In this document: piece after piece, positions 26,348 to 36,785 of the stretch
How positions within the stretch are numbered: the stretch's first letter is position 1
Layout: each line of letters begins with the position of its first letter
Assembly (NCBI RefSeq): GCF_004959925.1
Contig: NZ_SPUW01000003.1
Span: 186,001-250,000, forward strand
DNA length: 64,000 bases
Direction: 5' to 3'
Origin: Pseudooceanicola onchidii
GTDB lineage: Bacteria > Pseudomonadota > Alphaproteobacteria > Rhodobacterales > Rhodobacteraceae
The notes under the pieces: model-generated
The model's database searches: none
What the model was told of the DNA's origin: nothing
What the model saw: the letters and a program-made list of their open reading frames with translations, nothing else
Position numbers and translations under genes: made by a program

Positions 26348-27297
26348 AACGTGTCCTGATCAGCCGACCGATGCCGCCCCGCACCCTGGCCGCTGCGGAA
26401 GAGCTTTTCGATATCGAGGTGCGCAGTTCCAACAAGCCTATGTCTGCGGGCGAACTGCGCGCGGGCTTTGCCGTCTATGACGGGATGATGGTGACGCTTG
26501 GCGATGCCATCACCGCCGATCTGCTGGCCGATTTCGGGCGTCCGCGCTGCAAGATGGTCGCGAATTTCGGGGTGGGCTACAATCATATCGACGTGGCCGC
26601 CTGTGCCGCGCATGGGGTGACGGTGTCGAACACGCCGGGCGCCGTGACCGATGCCACCGCCGATATCGCCATGACCCTGATGCTGATGACCGCGCGCCGC
26701 GCGGGTGAAGGCGAACGCATGGTCCGCGCCGGGCAATGGGAGGGCTGGCATCCCACCCAGCTTCTGGGGCTGCACCTGACCGGCAAGACCGTCGGCATCG
26801 TCGGCATGGGCCGGATCGGCCAGGCGATCGCGCGGCGCTGCCACTTCGGTTTCGGGATGGACGTGCTTTATGCCAACCGGTCGCAGAAGTCGGTGGATTT
26901 CCCGGCAACCCAGCTGCCGCTTGCGGAGGTCGCCGCCAAGGCCGACGTGGTGATCGTCGCCGCCCCCGGCGGGGCCGAGACCGAGCACCTGATCGACGCG
27001 AAGGTGCTGGGGGCAATGCAGTCGCATGCCATCCTGGTCAACATCGCGCGCGGCAATATCGTCGACGAGGCCGCGCTGGTCACGGCGCTTCAGAAGGGCC
27101 AGATCGGTGGTGCGGGGCTGGATGTCTACGAATATGAGCCCAAGGTCAGCCCGGCGCTTCTGACGATGGAGAACGTCAGCCTTCTGCCGCATCTCGGCAC
27201 GTCGTCGCTTGAGGTGCGCGAAGAGATGGGGCTGATGGCGGTCGACAACCTGAAGGCCTATTTCGCCGGGGACGAGGTGCCCAACAAGGTGGCCTAA
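26344..27297 (+). CDS. D-2-hydroxyacid dehydrogenase (glyoxylate/hydroxypyruvate reductase type)
   Basis: A 317-aa NAD(P)-dependent dehydrogenase. The nucleotide motif is VGIVGMGRIGQAIARR. The catalytic Arg lies in VNIARGNIVDE, the Glu in YEYEPKV and the His in LLPHLGTSS. It most resembles glycerate/glyoxylate dehydrogenases of the GyaR/GhrB group. TTG start, coupled to csaA by a 4-nt overlap. Confidence 0.92.
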   Translation: MKRVLISRPMPPRTLAAAEELFDIEVRSSNKPMSAGELRAGFAVYDGMMVTLGDAITADLLADFGRPRCKMVANFGVGYNHIDVAACAAHGVTVSNTPGAVTDATADIAMTLMLMTARRAGEGERMVRAGQWEGWHPTQLLGLHLTGKTVGIVGMGRIGQAIARRCHFGFGMDVLYANRSQKSVDFPATQLPLAEVAAKADVVIVAAPGGAETEHLIDAKVLGAMQSHAILVNIARGNIVDEAALVTALQKGQIGGAGLDVYEYEPKVSPALLTMENVSLLPHLGTSSLEVREEMGLMAVDNLKAYFAGDEVPNKVA

Positions 27298-27319
27298 ACC
27301 ATTGGTCAGGATGGGGACG

Positions 27320-27339
27320 GGCCCGGGGACGCCCGGGCC
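27320..27339. terminator. GC-rich hairpin between convergent genes
   Basis: 8-bp stem GGCCCGGG/CCCGGGCC with a GACG loop, no T-tract. Possible Rho-assisted terminator. Confidence 0.45.
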
Positions 27340-27348
27340 GTTCCCGGT

Positions 27349-28227
27349 CTAGGCCACCACCGCGACGTCGACGCTTTGATCGCTGTCCTGATCCCCCGCG
27401 CCGCGCATCGATCCGCGGACCGGGGCCACGTCGTCGTAATCACGGCCGTAGCCGATGACGATATAGTCGCTGCCGGCGAACTGGTCGTTGGTCGGATCGA
27501 ATTCGACCCAGCCGGTTTCCGGCCCCGCCCAGGCGCGTACCCAGGCGTGCATTGCGTCCACGCCGACCAGCTTTTCCTTGCCGGGGGGCGGATAGGTCCG
27601 CAGGAAGCCCGAGACATAGGCCGCCGGTATGCCGACCCCGCGCAGGGCCGAGATCATGATATGCGAGAAATCCTGGCAGACGCCGGCGCGTGTATCGAAG
27701 GCCTCTTCCACGGTCGTGTCGACATCCGTGGCATCGGCTGAATAGGTCATCTCTTCGTGGATGGCATGGCCGATGGCGCGAACGGCGTCCCGGGCCGACA
27801 TGCCGGGCGTCAGCTGGTCGCGAGCGAAGGCGTTGATCTTGGTCAGGATCGGCACCCGGCGCGACGAGGCGGTGAAATGCAGAGGCGACTCGGGCCCGGC
27901 ATCGCGACAGGCGGCCAGATCGGCCGGCAGCTGCGACAGCGGAGAGGCCAGAGCGAGGCGCGGCGCCTCTCCGTGGCGTTCGGCGCGGAAGGCGAGCGTG
28001 ATCTTCACCTCTTCGATCGGGTCGTGCCAGACGGCCGAGGCCACGGGGTTGCGGAAGAAATCGGTGAACCAGACCTGTTCGGAGGGGCGCGGGGTCAGCG
28101 CGAGGGTCCAGTCGTGGATGTTTTGCAGGCCGGGGATGTCGCGCGGCAGCAGGCGCAGCAGGTTGCGCGTGTGCATCGTCGGCTGGCTGTAGGCATAGTT
28201 GATGCGCAGGGTGACGTCGTATTGCAT
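27349..28227 (-). CDS. Transglutaminase-like protein (peptide-ligase cluster)
   Basis: A 292-aa cysteine-protease-fold protein. The N-terminal beta-sandwich typical of bacterial transglutaminase-like proteins (MQYDVTLRINYAYSQP) spans 1-85. The catalytic core holds Cys in DTRAGVCQDFSHIM, His in DAMHAWVRAW and Asp in EFDPTNDQ. Members may hydrolyse or form amide bonds. It starts 3 nt after the ATP-grasp/alpha-E gene and is the last of four collinear genes of a predicted peptide synthesis or tagging system. Confidence 0.9.
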   Translation of the reverse strand: MQYDVTLRINYAYSQPTMHTRNLLRLLPRDIPGLQNIHDWTLALTPRPSEQVWFTDFFRNPVASAVWHDPIEEVKITLAFRAERHGEAPRLALASPLSQLPADLAACRDAGPESPLHFTASSRRVPILTKINAFARDQLTPGMSARDAVRAIGHAIHEEMTYSADATDVDTTVEEAFDTRAGVCQDFSHIMISALRGVGIPAAYVSGFLRTYPPPGKEKLVGVDAMHAWVRAWAGPETGWVEFDPTNDQFAGSDYIVIGYGRDYDDVAPVRGSMRGAGDQDSDQSVDVAVVA

Positions 28228-28230
28228 GGC

Positions 28231-30642
28231 TTATCGCAGATGCGCCTCCGACAGGCGGTCGGACATGCGCGCCAGCGCCTCGCGCACCTCGGCCAGTCCG
28301 GCGGGGGTCAGATCCGAGGGAAGTTCAACCTCGAGCCGCGTGCGCAGGGGCAGCAGTTCGCGCACCAGCGGTGTCGGGCGGGCGGTGCGATTGGCGCCGG
28401 GCATGCCTTCGGCGAATTCCTGCATCTCGCGCAGCTGGAACAGAAGCGAGCGGGGATTGCCGGCGTCATGGGCCAGCAGGTCGACTACGGTATCGCGCGT
28501 CGGCTCCAGCGCATAGCGGCGGCGGTGCGCCATGGTGCTGTCTCCGACTTCAAGCGCGATGTCGAGCGCGCCTTCGGGCGCCGCCGGATCGGCAAAGTGT
28601 TCCAGGATCGCGGCCAGCGTGTCGCAGCGTTCCATCGATCGCCCGATATTGAGGAACCGCCAGCCGTAGAAGCGGTACATGTTCTCGACCACCACGCCCG
28701 AAAAACCGGCGGTCTTGCGCAGCAGCACGCTCATCGCGCGGGCGGCATCATCGCCGGGCGTTGCGGTTTCGGACATCTGCCGTGTGGTGCGGATCAGGTC
28801 GTTGAGCGCGAACCACGCGTCGGTCGAGAAACGGTCGCGGATCCGGCCGGCGCAGTTGTGCGCGGCCTGAAGCCGGTCGATCAGCCCGTCGGGGATCGCC
28901 TGCGTGGCATCGACGCCCATAGGCTCAAGGTAGTCCGCGATGCTGGCCAAAATCGGGTCGTCGTCGCTGTCGGTCGTGGCCAGCCGCAGGTTGTAGGCCC
29001 GCAGCAGGCGGGCGACGTCTTCGAACCGGACCATGTAGCGGCCCAGCCAGAACAGGTTGTCGGCGGCGCGGGCGGGCAGGGCCACGGCTTCGGTCCGGAC
29101 CGACCGGTGGCCCGAAGGGTCCGGGCTTGCCTTGGTGCTGGCCGTGTCCGGCACCCGGTCGTCCGAGATGATCAGCACATCCGACACGCTGCCGCCGCGT
29201 TGCATGGCAAGGGCGGTCGCATCACCCGGCGGGCCGATGCGGGCATAGCCGCCCTGCATGAAGGTCCAGCCGCGTTCGGTGCGCGCGGCGAAGACCCGGA
29301 TGGTGGTCGGACAGGGGGTCAGGCGGGGGCCATCTTCGCCGTCGATCCAGGCGGGGGTGGTCGACAGCGATATCGCCTCCTGCCCGACAAGGTCGGGGGC
29401 CGGATCATCCAGCAACTGCCGGATCTCGGGTTCGGCCCCGCGCACGGTTTCCGAATTGCTGTCGAAGGGCAGGTCGCCCGACAGGGCCGGGGCGATCAGC
29501 ATCCGGTCCATGTTGTCGCGCACATAGGCGCGGGCGCTGTCGTCGCCGCACCACCACGTCGCGATGTTGGGCAGGGCCAGGGTCTGGCCGGTCAGCACCT
29601 CGCTGATGCGCGGCAGGAAGGCCATCAGCGCCCGTGTTTCCAGCACGCCCGAGCCGAGCGCATTGACCATCGCCAGATTGCCTGACCGCACCGCGTCCAT
29701 CAGGCCCGGCACGCCGATCCAGCTTTCGGGATTGTATTCCAGCGGGTCGGCAAAGCTTGCGTCGATGCGACGCCACAGCAGGCCAAGCGGCACCGGCCCT
29801 TCGATCGTGCGCACCATGGCCTGACCGTTCTGGACAAGGATGTCTTCCCCTTCCAGAAGCAGCAAGCCGAGGTACCGCGCAATATAAAGGTGTTCGAAGA
29901 AGGCGTCGTTGGCGCGGCCGGGGGTCAGCAGGCCGAACTGGTGCGGTTCGCTGCGTCCGTCGCCGGCCAGCTTTTGCAAGGCATTGCGGAAGCCTTCGAA
30001 GAACCCGGCGATCCGGTGCGTGTAGGCGCGCGGGTAATCTTCGGGAAAGATCCGCCGCATCGCCATGCGGTTTTCCAGCGCGAAACCCGCGCCCGAAGGC
30101 GCCTGTGTCCGGTCGCCCAGAACCAGCCAGCTGCCGTCGGGGGACCGGCCGATTTCAAAGGCGAGGAAATGCAGGTAGTGCCCGCCGCGCGGTTCGACCC
30201 CGACCATCGGGCGTTTCCAATGGCTGTTCTCGGTGATCAGCCGGGGCGGCAGGTGTCCGTCGCGCAACAGGGTGGCCGGGCCGTAAAGGTCGGCCATCAC
30301 CCGTTCCAGAAGCTCGGCTCGCTGGCTTAGGCCCGCGCAGATTTCATCCCATTCGCTGTCGTGCAGCAACACGGGGATATTGGCCAGCGGCCATTCGCGT
30401 TCGTTCAGGGGATCCTGCGAATACTGGCGGAAATAGACCCCGGCATCGCGCAGGTACTGGCGGCCGCGTTCGAACTTGGCGCGCAGTTCTTCCTCGGACA
30501 GGTTGGACAGCGTGGCGACGAACTTCTTCCAGACCGGGCGCATGTTGCCGTCGCGGTCGAACAACTCGTCCGCCACGCCCTGCACGGGCGCATATCCCCT
30601 GAGCAGGGGGCTGTCCGCGCCGGTCTTCGTCGGCTTATCCAT
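28231..30642 (-). CDS. Circularly permuted ATP-grasp / alpha-E fusion protein
   Basis: An 803-aa fusion of a COG2308-type circularly permuted ATP-grasp ligase (about 1-480) and a helical alpha-E domain (COG2307, about 500-803, opening DNLFWLGRYMVRFEDVARLLRAYNLRL). The two are separate genes in many genomes. ATP-grasp landmarks include LLTPGRANDAFFEHLYIAR, GNLAMVNALGSGVLETRALM and TWWCGDD. Predicted to form amide bonds on short peptides. ATG at 30642 follows GGAGGG. The upstream in-frame start at 30693 would overlap the DUF2126 gene, so it is less likely. Confidence 0.9.
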   Translation of the reverse strand: MDKPTKTGADSPLLRGYAPVQGVADELFDRDGNMRPVWKKFVATLSNLSEEELRAKFERGRQYLRDAGVYFRQYSQDPLNEREWPLANIPVLLHDSEWDEICAGLSQRAELLERVMADLYGPATLLRDGHLPPRLITENSHWKRPMVGVEPRGGHYLHFLAFEIGRSPDGSWLVLGDRTQAPSGAGFALENRMAMRRIFPEDYPRAYTHRIAGFFEGFRNALQKLAGDGRSEPHQFGLLTPGRANDAFFEHLYIARYLGLLLLEGEDILVQNGQAMVRTIEGPVPLGLLWRRIDASFADPLEYNPESWIGVPGLMDAVRSGNLAMVNALGSGVLETRALMAFLPRISEVLTGQTLALPNIATWWCGDDSARAYVRDNMDRMLIAPALSGDLPFDSNSETVRGAEPEIRQLLDDPAPDLVGQEAISLSTTPAWIDGEDGPRLTPCPTTIRVFAARTERGWTFMQGGYARIGPPGDATALAMQRGGSVSDVLIISDDRVPDTASTKASPDPSGHRSVRTEAVALPARAADNLFWLGRYMVRFEDVARLLRAYNLRLATTDSDDDPILASIADYLEPMGVDATQAIPDGLIDRLQAAHNCAGRIRDRFSTDAWFALNDLIRTTRQMSETATPGDDAARAMSVLLRKTAGFSGVVVENMYRFYGWRFLNIGRSMERCDTLAAILEHFADPAAPEGALDIALEVGDSTMAHRRRYALEPTRDTVVDLLAHDAGNPRSLLFQLREMQEFAEGMPGANRTARPTPLVRELLPLRTRLEVELPSDLTPAGLAEVREALARMSDRLSEAHLR

Positions 30643-30661
30643 GGACCCTCCGGTAAAGAAG

Positions 30662-33600
30662 TTATCCCAATCCTGTTGGACGCCGGAGGTCAAGGGTCAT
30701 CGGGAACTCCGGATGGGGGATTTCCGGGGCGGGGCGATAGGGCGCGGGCGTGTGACCATGGGGTTCGAACCGCGCAAGTCGGCGCGCCTCGGCCTCGTAT
30801 CCGTTGACCGGGAAGGTGTCGTAGTTGCGCCCGCCCGGGTGGGCGACGTGATAGGTGCAGCCCGTCAGCGCGCGGCCCGTCCAGTCGTCGTAGATGTCGA
30901 TGGTCAGCGGCGCGTTGACCGGCAGGGTCGGGTGCAGCGCCTCGGCCGGTTGCCAGGCCTTGAAGCGGATGCCACCCACGGAAGTCGCCGAAGTCTGGGT
31001 CTTGGCCATCGGCACGGGGCGCTGGTTGCACATGACGCGATACCGGTCCTGGTGCAGCGTGGTCAGCTTGACCTGCAGCCGTTCGACGGAACTGTCGGTG
31101 TAGCGCACCGTACCGCCGATCGCGCCCATTTCACCCAGCACGTGCCAGGGCTCCAACGCCTGCCGGACCTCGAGGTGCACGCCCTCGGCCTCGATCTGGC
31201 CGCAGAAGGGGAAACGGAATTCCGACTGCGCCTCGAACCACACGGGGTCGAGGTCATAGCCATGATCCCGCAGGTCCCGCAGCAGGTCGAGCAGGTCTTC
31301 CCACAGGTAGTGCGGCAGCATGAAGCGGTCGTGCAGGACGGTGCCCCATCTGACGGGCTTGCCCTTGACCGGGTTTTCCCAGCAACGCGCGATGATGGCG
31401 CGCAGCAGGACCTGCTGGGCCAGCGACATGCGCGGATCGGGCGGCATCTCGAACCCGCGGAATTCGACTAGGCCAAGGCGGCCCGTGGGGCCGTCGGGTG
31501 AATAAAGTTTGTCGATGCAGATCTCGGCCCGGTGCGTGTTGCCGGTGACGTCGGTCAGCATGTTGCGCAGCAGGCGGTCGACCAGCCAGGGCGGCGGCGG
31601 GGTGCCGTCGCCGGGGGCGTGGATCTGGGATAGCGCGATTTCCAGTTCGTAGAGCGTGTCGTGCCGCGCCTCGTCGATCCGGGGGGCCTGCGAGGTCGGG
31701 CCGATGAAGAGACCCGAGAAAAGATAGCTGAGGCAGGGATGCCGCTGCCACGTCAGAATCAGCGATTTCAGCAGGTCCGGGCGACGCAGGAAGGGGCTGT
31801 CGTTGGTGGTCGAGCCGCCGAAGACGATGTGGTTGCCGCCCCCCGTTCCAGTATGTCGTCCGTCGATCATGAACTTGTCGGCGCCAAGGCGGGACTGGCG
31901 GGCCTCTTCATAGATCGCCTCGGTGGTGGCGACACAGTCGTCCCAGTTGTGGGCGGGGTGAATGTTCACCTCGATCACGCCGGGGTCGGGGGCGACGCGG
32001 ATGTTGTTCAGGCGCGGATCGGACGGGGGCGAATAGCCCTCGATATGGATCGGCATGTTCAGATCGGCGGCGGTTTCCTCGGCCGCGGCGATCAGTTCAA
32101 GGTAATCCTCCAGCCGGTCGCAGGGCGGCATGAAAAGACACAGCCGTCCGTCACGCGGTTCGATGGCGATGGCGGTGCGGACGGCGCCAAAGGCGGGGTC
32201 GTTGCCTTCGCCTTGGGGGACGATCTTTTGTTCGCTGACTTCGGGCGCCGGGGTGGTTTCGCCGGTCTGGGTGCGGTCCTTGGTTTCCTCGGGCAGAAGG
32301 CGCGCGCGTTCCTCGGCCTCTTCGGCTTCGATCCGGGCGATCTCCTCGGCCAGGGCCTGGCGGCGTGCGGCAACATCGGCGTGGAAATCGGGCAGGGGGC
32401 CGCGATCCTCGGTCGTGTCGGCGGGATAGGAATAGGGATAATGGGCCGGGGCGATATAGGGCAGGGAGCCGAGCGGCAGGCGGAAGCCGACGGGGCTGTC
32501 GCCGGGGACCAGGAACAGCTTGCCGCGCCGGGGTTTCCAGCGCTCGGACTGCCATTTCGACGCCTTGCCCTGCCACCGCTGGATTGGCAGGACATAACCC
32601 GCCGCCTCGGTCAGGGTGCGGTTGAAGACGCGGGCATAACGGGCGCGGTCCTCGGGGTTCTTGAGCTTGGAGTTTTCGGGCGTGACGTTGGCGGGCAGGT
32701 TGGCTTCCTTGAGGATCCATTCGGCGGGATCCTCATAGGCGGGCTGCGCGTAATCGGCCTCCAGCCCGAGCGCTTCGGCAAAGCGGCCCATGAAACGGCC
32801 CGCGTCCTCGGCCGTCGGCTGGGTGCCTCCGGTTTCGCGGGCGATCAGGTCGGTGTTCTTCCAGACCGGCTGGCCATCGGTGCGCCAGTAAAGCGAAAAG
32901 GTCCAGCGCGGCAGGCTTTCGCCGGGATACCACTTGCCCTGTCCGTAATGCAGGAACCCGCCCGGCGCGAACCGGTCCTTGAGGCGGCGGATCAGCGTGT
33001 CGGCCAGCCCGCGTTTCTGGGGCCCGACAGCATCAGTGTTCCATTCGCCCGACTCGAAGTCGTCGATCGACACAAAGGTCGGCTCGCCCCCCATGGTCAG
33101 GCGCACGTCGCCTTTTTCCAGCCGGTCGTCGACGTGGCGGCCAAGGGCGTTCAGCCGGTCCCAGGCCTCGTCCGAGAAGGGCTTGGTGATCCGGGGATGT
33201 TCGGCCACCCTTTTGATCTGCATATCGAAGTTGAAGTCGACCTCGGGCGCGCCGGCCGAGGAAAAGCCGCCCGCGATCGGGGCTGCGTTCTGGTAGTGCG
33301 GCGTGGCGGCCAGCGGGATGTGGCTCTCTCCGGTCATCAGGCCCGAGGTCGGGTCAAAGCCGATCCAGCCCGCGCCGGGCAGATAGACCTCGGTCCAGGC
33401 GTGCAGGTCGGTGAAATCATGGTCGGTGCCCGAGGGACCATCCAGCGCCTCTAGATCCGGCTTCAGCTGGATCAGGTAGCCCGACACGAACCGCGCCGCG
33501 AAACCAAGGTTGCGCAGCACCTGCACCAGCAACCAGGACGAGTCGCGGCAGGACCCGGAGCCGATCGTCAGTGTTTCCTCGGGGGAATAGACCCCGGGTT

Positions 33601-34087
33601 CCATCCGGATGGTATATTCGACGGCCTCGGACACGCGGCGGTTCAGCTCCACCAGGAAATCGACGGTGCGCGCCTCGGTCCGGTCGATGGTGTCGAGGAA
33701 GGCCTGAAGGGCCGGGGAGACGGGTTCGGGCCTGCGGTAGATCGACAGGTCCTCGGCCAGTTCCGCAGGATAGTCGAAAGGCCAGGTTTCGGCCGTTTCA
33801 TCGACGAAGAAGTCGAAGGGGTTGTAGACCGTCATGTCGGCGACCAGGTCGACCTCGATCTTGAATTCGCGCACGGGTTCGGGGAAGACGAAGCGCGCCA
33901 TCCAGTTGCCATAGGGATCCTGCTGGTGGTTCACGAAATGCCCGCCGGGGCTGACGCGCAGCGCATGGGAGATCACCCGTGTCCGGCTATGCGGTGCGGG
34001 CCGCAGCCGGATGATCTGCGGCGACAGCGTGACCGGGCGGTCGTACTTGTAATGGGTCAGGTGATAGATGCTTGCGTGGATCGCCAT
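30662..34087 (-). CDS. Transglutaminase-DUF2126 fusion protein
   Basis: A 1141-aa protein. N-terminal transglutaminase-like domain (1-270): beta-sandwich, then [14 protein letters not shown] (Cys), DLHAWTEVY (His), FDPTSG (Asp). The rest is DUF2126 (about 320-1141), with conserved [19 protein letters not shown], then [20 protein letters not shown] and [18 protein letters not shown]. The GGGNH block resembles the glutamine-synthetase/GCS active-site style, consistent with an amide ligase, but that is inference. Core of the cluster with the ATP-grasp/alpha-E protein 19 nt downstream. Confidence 0.9.
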   Translation of the reverse strand: MAIHASIYHLTHYKYDRPVTLSPQIIRLRPAPHSRTRVISHALRVSPGGHFVNHQQDPYGNWMARFVFPEPVREFKIEVDLVADMTVYNPFDFFVDETAETWPFDYPAELAEDLSIYRRPEPVSPALQAFLDTIDRTEARTVDFLVELNRRVSEAVEYTIRMEPGVYSPEETLTIGSGSCRDSSWLLVQVLRNLGFAARFVSGYLIQLKPDLEALDGPSGTDHDFTDLHAWTEVYLPGAGWIGFDPTSGLMTGESHIPLAATPHYQNAAPIAGGFSSAGAPEVDFNFDMQIKRVAEHPRITKPFSDEAWDRLNALGRHVDDRLEKGDVRLTMGGEPTFVSIDDFESGEWNTDAVGPQKRGLADTLIRRLKDRFAPGGFLHYGQGKWYPGESLPRWTFSLYWRTDGQPVWKNTDLIARETGGTQPTAEDAGRFMGRFAEALGLEADYAQPAYEDPAEWILKEANLPANVTPENSKLKNPEDRARYARVFNRTLTEAAGYVLPIQRWQGKASKWQSERWKPRRGKLFLVPGDSPVGFRLPLGSLPYIAPAHYPYSYPADTTEDRGPLPDFHADVAARRQALAEEIARIEAEEAEERARLLPEETKDRTQTGETTPAPEVSEQKIVPQGEGNDPAFGAVRTAIAIEPRDGRLCLFMPPCDRLEDYLELIAAAEETAADLNMPIHIEGYSPPSDPRLNNIRVAPDPGVIEVNIHPAHNWDDCVATTEAIYEEARQSRLGADKFMIDGRHTGTGGGNHIVFGGSTTNDSPFLRRPDLLKSLILTWQRHPCLSYLFSGLFIGPTSQAPRIDEARHDTLYELEIALSQIHAPGDGTPPPPWLVDRLLRNMLTDVTGNTHRAEICIDKLYSPDGPTGRLGLVEFRGFEMPPDPRMSLAQQVLLRAIIARCWENPVKGKPVRWGTVLHDRFMLPHYLWEDLLDLLRDLRDHGYDLDPVWFEAQSEFRFPFCGQIEAEGVHLEVRQALEPWHVLGEMGAIGGTVRYTDSSVERLQVKLTTLHQDRYRVMCNQRPVPMAKTQTSATSVGGIRFKAWQPAEALHPTLPVNAPLTIDIYDDWTGRALTGCTYHVAHPGGRNYDTFPVNGYEAEARRLARFEPHGHTPAPYRPAPEIPHPEFPMTLDLRRPTGLG

Positions 34088-34225
34088 GGGCCTGTCTTTC
34101 GCTTGGTCGCGCTGCCGGTCAGCCTATCCCGGGAACACCATCGTGCCACCGGTACAGGCCCCTTCGACGATAAAGCGGGCGGGCGTCAATGCAAGCGTGC
34201 CGCAAATTTCGGCAGATCGGCGCCC

Positions 34226-35185
34226 CTAGCCGTTCAGCCGCAGGTGTTTGTGGGCAAAGGCGAATTTGCGGCGCACCCCGTCGGGCAGGACGAAGGGATA
34301 GACATCCGCCAGATCCAGCGCCCGGTTGACGTGATTGACGGCGATCGACAGGTCCACCGCGCGCGAGATCACGGTGTCGGTGTCCGGATCGGCATAGGCG
34401 TCATAGCCCGGCATCAACCCGTCAGGCAGCGACAGCTGCGCCGCCGCCCCGCTGTCGATCAGGTCGACGAGGTGCAGCAGATGCGCGATGGTTTCGGCCC
34501 AGTCCTCGTGCGGGTGGGCGGTGGCGTAGCTGGTGATGTGGTCGTCATCGGCGGGCCGGGGGTTTTCATAATGCGCCTCGAGCGCGGCGCCGTAATCCGC
34601 CGTCTCGTCGCCGAAGAGCGCGCGGAACCCGTCAAGGAAGCCGGGATCTTCGGCCAGCCGCAGGAACAGGAAATGCGCGACCTCGTGCCGGATGTGGCCG
34701 GTCATGGTCCGGTACAGCTCTCCCAGATCTTCCTGGCGTTTGGCCAGCACGGCTTCGGAGGCCTCGGTGACGTTGATCGTGATCAGCCCGTCAGCATGGC
34801 CCATGGTCACGTTTTCCGCACCGGCGAGGGTCTTTTCCGACAGCATCTTGAAGGTCGGGCGCGCGCCGTGGTCGGCGGCGGTGAACCAGCCCCAACGGCC
34901 CAGGTTGGCGGTGACCCATCTTTTCGACAACTCGCTGTAATTCCACATGGGCAGGTTGTCGGGTTCGCGCAGGTCCGGCACGGTTTCGGTCATGGCGCAG
35001 GACCGGCAAAGCCCGTCCATTTCGGCAAGCCAGTTGCAGCCGATGTCGTCACGGTTGACGCAGGGCTGGCCCTCGGACTGCATCACCTGCCGTTCGGGGT
35101 CGAACAGCACCGGCTGACCGCAGGTGCAGGCGAGGTTATGAAAATAGACCGGCGCGGCGCAGGCAGGGCAGCGGAAGATTTGCAT
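34226..35185 (-). CDS. Zinc-ribbon metallopeptidase (COG4307-type)
   Basis: A 319-aa protein with an N-terminal Cys-rich ribbon (CPACAAPV, CTCG, CNW, CRSC within the first 70 residues). A metallopeptidase domain follows with HIRHEVAHFLFLR (HExxH) and a downstream E/H helix (HPHEDWAETIAHLLHLVD). Predicted zinc peptidase, commonly adjacent to DUF2126/ATP-grasp/alpha-E genes, possibly removing or processing the peptide product. First gene of the four-gene minus-strand run, with a 138-bp gap before DUF2126. Confidence 0.88.
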   Translation of the reverse strand: MQIFRCPACAAPVYFHNLACTCGQPVLFDPERQVMQSEGQPCVNRDDIGCNWLAEMDGLCRSCAMTETVPDLREPDNLPMWNYSELSKRWVTANLGRWGWFTAADHGARPTFKMLSEKTLAGAENVTMGHADGLITINVTEASEAVLAKRQEDLGELYRTMTGHIRHEVAHFLFLRLAEDPGFLDGFRALFGDETADYGAALEAHYENPRPADDDHITSYATAHPHEDWAETIAHLLHLVDLIDSGAAAQLSLPDGLMPGYDAYADPDTDTVISRAVDLSIAVNHVNRALDLADVYPFVLPDGVRRKFAFAHKHLRLNG

Positions 35186-35245
35186 GTGGCAGTGCCTTTC
35201 CTAGATTGCCCTCTCAAACGGCCCAGACCGGGCTTGGTTCCCGGT

Positions 35246-35833
35246 TCAGGACACCGGGTCGCCCATTTCCTCGCGCCAGTGGCGCCGGCAGAGCGAGACA
35301 TAGGTCTCGTTGCCGCCGACCTGGACCTGCGCCCCTTCGCGCAGGGCGCGACCGTCGGGCCCGCGGCGCACGACCATGGTGGCCTTCTTGCCGCAATGAC
35401 AGATTGTGCGAACTTCGCGCATTTCATCTGCCAGAGCCAGCAGCGCGGCGGATCCCTCGAACAGGTGGCCCAGGAAATCGACCCGCAGACCATAGCACAT
35501 CACCGGCACGCGCAGGTCATCGACGGCGCGGGCAAGCTGCCAGACCTGATCGCGGGTCAGGAACTGCGCCTCGTCCAGGAAGATGCAGGCGCAGGGGCCG
35601 TCGCCCAGCCGCCGTTTGATCTTGGCAAATAGGTCCGTGTCGGGGGCGAAGGTATCCGCCTTGGCACCAATGCCGATGCGGCTGGCGATGCGGCCCTGTC
35701 CGGCACGGGTGTCCAGCTTGGCCGTCAGCAGATAGGTCTGCATGCCCCGTTCGATATAGTTGTGCGATGCCTGAAGCAGGACGGTCGATTTGCCCGCGTT
35801 CATGGTGGAGTAATGGAAGTAGAGCTTGGCCAT
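35246..35833 (-). CDS. tdk: Thymidine kinase (TK1-like)
   Basis: A 195-aa salvage enzyme phosphorylating thymidine. The P-loop STMNAGKSTVLLQ is at 9-21, the Walker B stretch CIFLDEAQFL, and the lasso/zinc region includes TICHCGKKATMV and a final LCRRHW. Full length for type II TK. Start ATG at 35833. Divergent from arsH. Confidence 0.96.
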   Translation of the reverse strand: MAKLYFHYSTMNAGKSTVLLQASHNYIERGMQTYLLTAKLDTRAGQGRIASRIGIGAKADTFAPDTDLFAKIKRRLGDGPCACIFLDEAQFLTRDQVWQLARAVDDLRVPVMCYGLRVDFLGHLFEGSAALLALADEMREVRTICHCGKKATMVVRRGPDGRALREGAQVQVGGNETYVSLCRRHWREEMGDPVS

Positions 35834-35958
35834 GGGGGAATTAGGCCGGGTTCGGCAGGGCTGTCCAGTAGGCAATCGGCGCCATGGGGCGTTCCGGGGG
35901 TGCACATGCGGCGACATCACCCTAGATGGGGGACACGACCCTGCGAACGGAGCCCCCC

Positions 35959-36669
35959 TTGACCCAAGACGACCTGCCCGCGCTGGACCCGCACAGCCTG
36001 CCCGCGATCGACATCGACATGCTGGCCGCGCCCGGCGATCCGCGCCACGCCCCGCGCATCCTGCTGCTGTACGGCGCGCTGCGGCCGCAGAGCTATTCGA
36101 AGAAGACGGTGCATGAGGCCGCGCGGATCCTGCGCGCCCTGGGCTGCGAGACACGGATCTTCGACCCCTCGGGGCTGCCGCTGTACGATCCGGCAGAGGA
36201 CGAGCATCCCAAGGTCGTCGAGCTGCGCGAGCTGGCGGTCTGGTGCGAGGGCATGGTCTGGTCGACGCCGGAACAGCATGGCGCGATGTCGGCGGTGATG
36301 AAGCTGCAGGTGGACTGGCTGCCGCTGAGCATGGGCGGCATCCGTCCGACGCAGGGCAAGACGCTGGCGCTGATGCAGGTGTCGGGCGGATCGCAGTCGT
36401 TCAACGCGGTGAACCAGATGCGGATCATGGGGCGCTGGATGCGGATGGTGACGATCCCCAACCAGTCCTCGATCCCGCGCGCCTTCCTGGAATACGACGA
36501 AGGCGACCGGCTGCCCGAGGGACCGTTCTATCGCAGGGTGGTCGACGTTATGGAGGAGCTGGTCAAGTTCACCTGGCTGGTGCGGGGTCGGGCCGATTAC
36601 CTGGTCGACCGCTATTCCGAACGGGTCGAGTCGGCCGACGACCTGTCGTCGCGCGTGAACAAGATGTGA
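35959..36669 (+). CDS. arsH: ArsH NADPH-dependent FMN reductase (orphan)
   Basis: About 236 aa. Flavodoxin-like FMN site [16 protein letters not shown] and the ArsH-specific [20 protein letters not shown], with [20 protein letters not shown]. ArsH oxidises trivalent methylarsenicals and reduces quinones. I choose the TTG at 35959, which has GGAG six bases upstream. A frame-consistent ATG at 35926 has no SD. No arsR/arsB/arsC is in the window. Confidence 0.92.
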   Translation: MTQDDLPALDPHSLPAIDIDMLAAPGDPRHAPRILLLYGALRPQSYSKKTVHEAARILRALGCETRIFDPSGLPLYDPAEDEHPKVVELRELAVWCEGMVWSTPEQHGAMSAVMKLQVDWLPLSMGGIRPTQGKTLALMQVSGGSQSFNAVNQMRIMGRWMRMVTIPNQSSIPRAFLEYDEGDRLPEGPFYRRVVDVMEELVKFTWLVRGRADYLVDRYSERVESADDLSSRVNKM

Positions 36670-36673
36670 GATC

Positions 36674-36732
36674 AGAGGGCGCTGCCCTCTCTTGGCCCCT
36701 GCGGGTCCAATTCACACCCGGGATATGGACCC
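36674..36732. repeat. Intergenic hairpin element after arsH
   Basis: AGAGGGC-GCT-GCCCTCT (36674-36690), then a longer inverted repeat GGGTCC (36703-36708)/GGACCC (36727-36732) around CACCCGGGATAT. It resembles short palindromic intergenic repeats I recall from Rhodobacteraceae and may terminate arsH. Confidence 0.45.
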
Positions 36733-36785
36733 AGGGGAAGCAGGGGACGGCGCGGTGGCCCGGCGGGGTCGCCGGGCCGAAGCGG

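Noticed and set aside
27757-29685. Open frame of 642 codons on the plus strand
   Set aside because: Antisense to the transglutaminase and ATP-grasp/alpha-E genes, which carry clear catalytic motifs.
31661-33454. Open frame of 597 codons on the plus strand
   Set aside because: Antisense to the transglutaminase-DUF2126 gene; no domain recognised.
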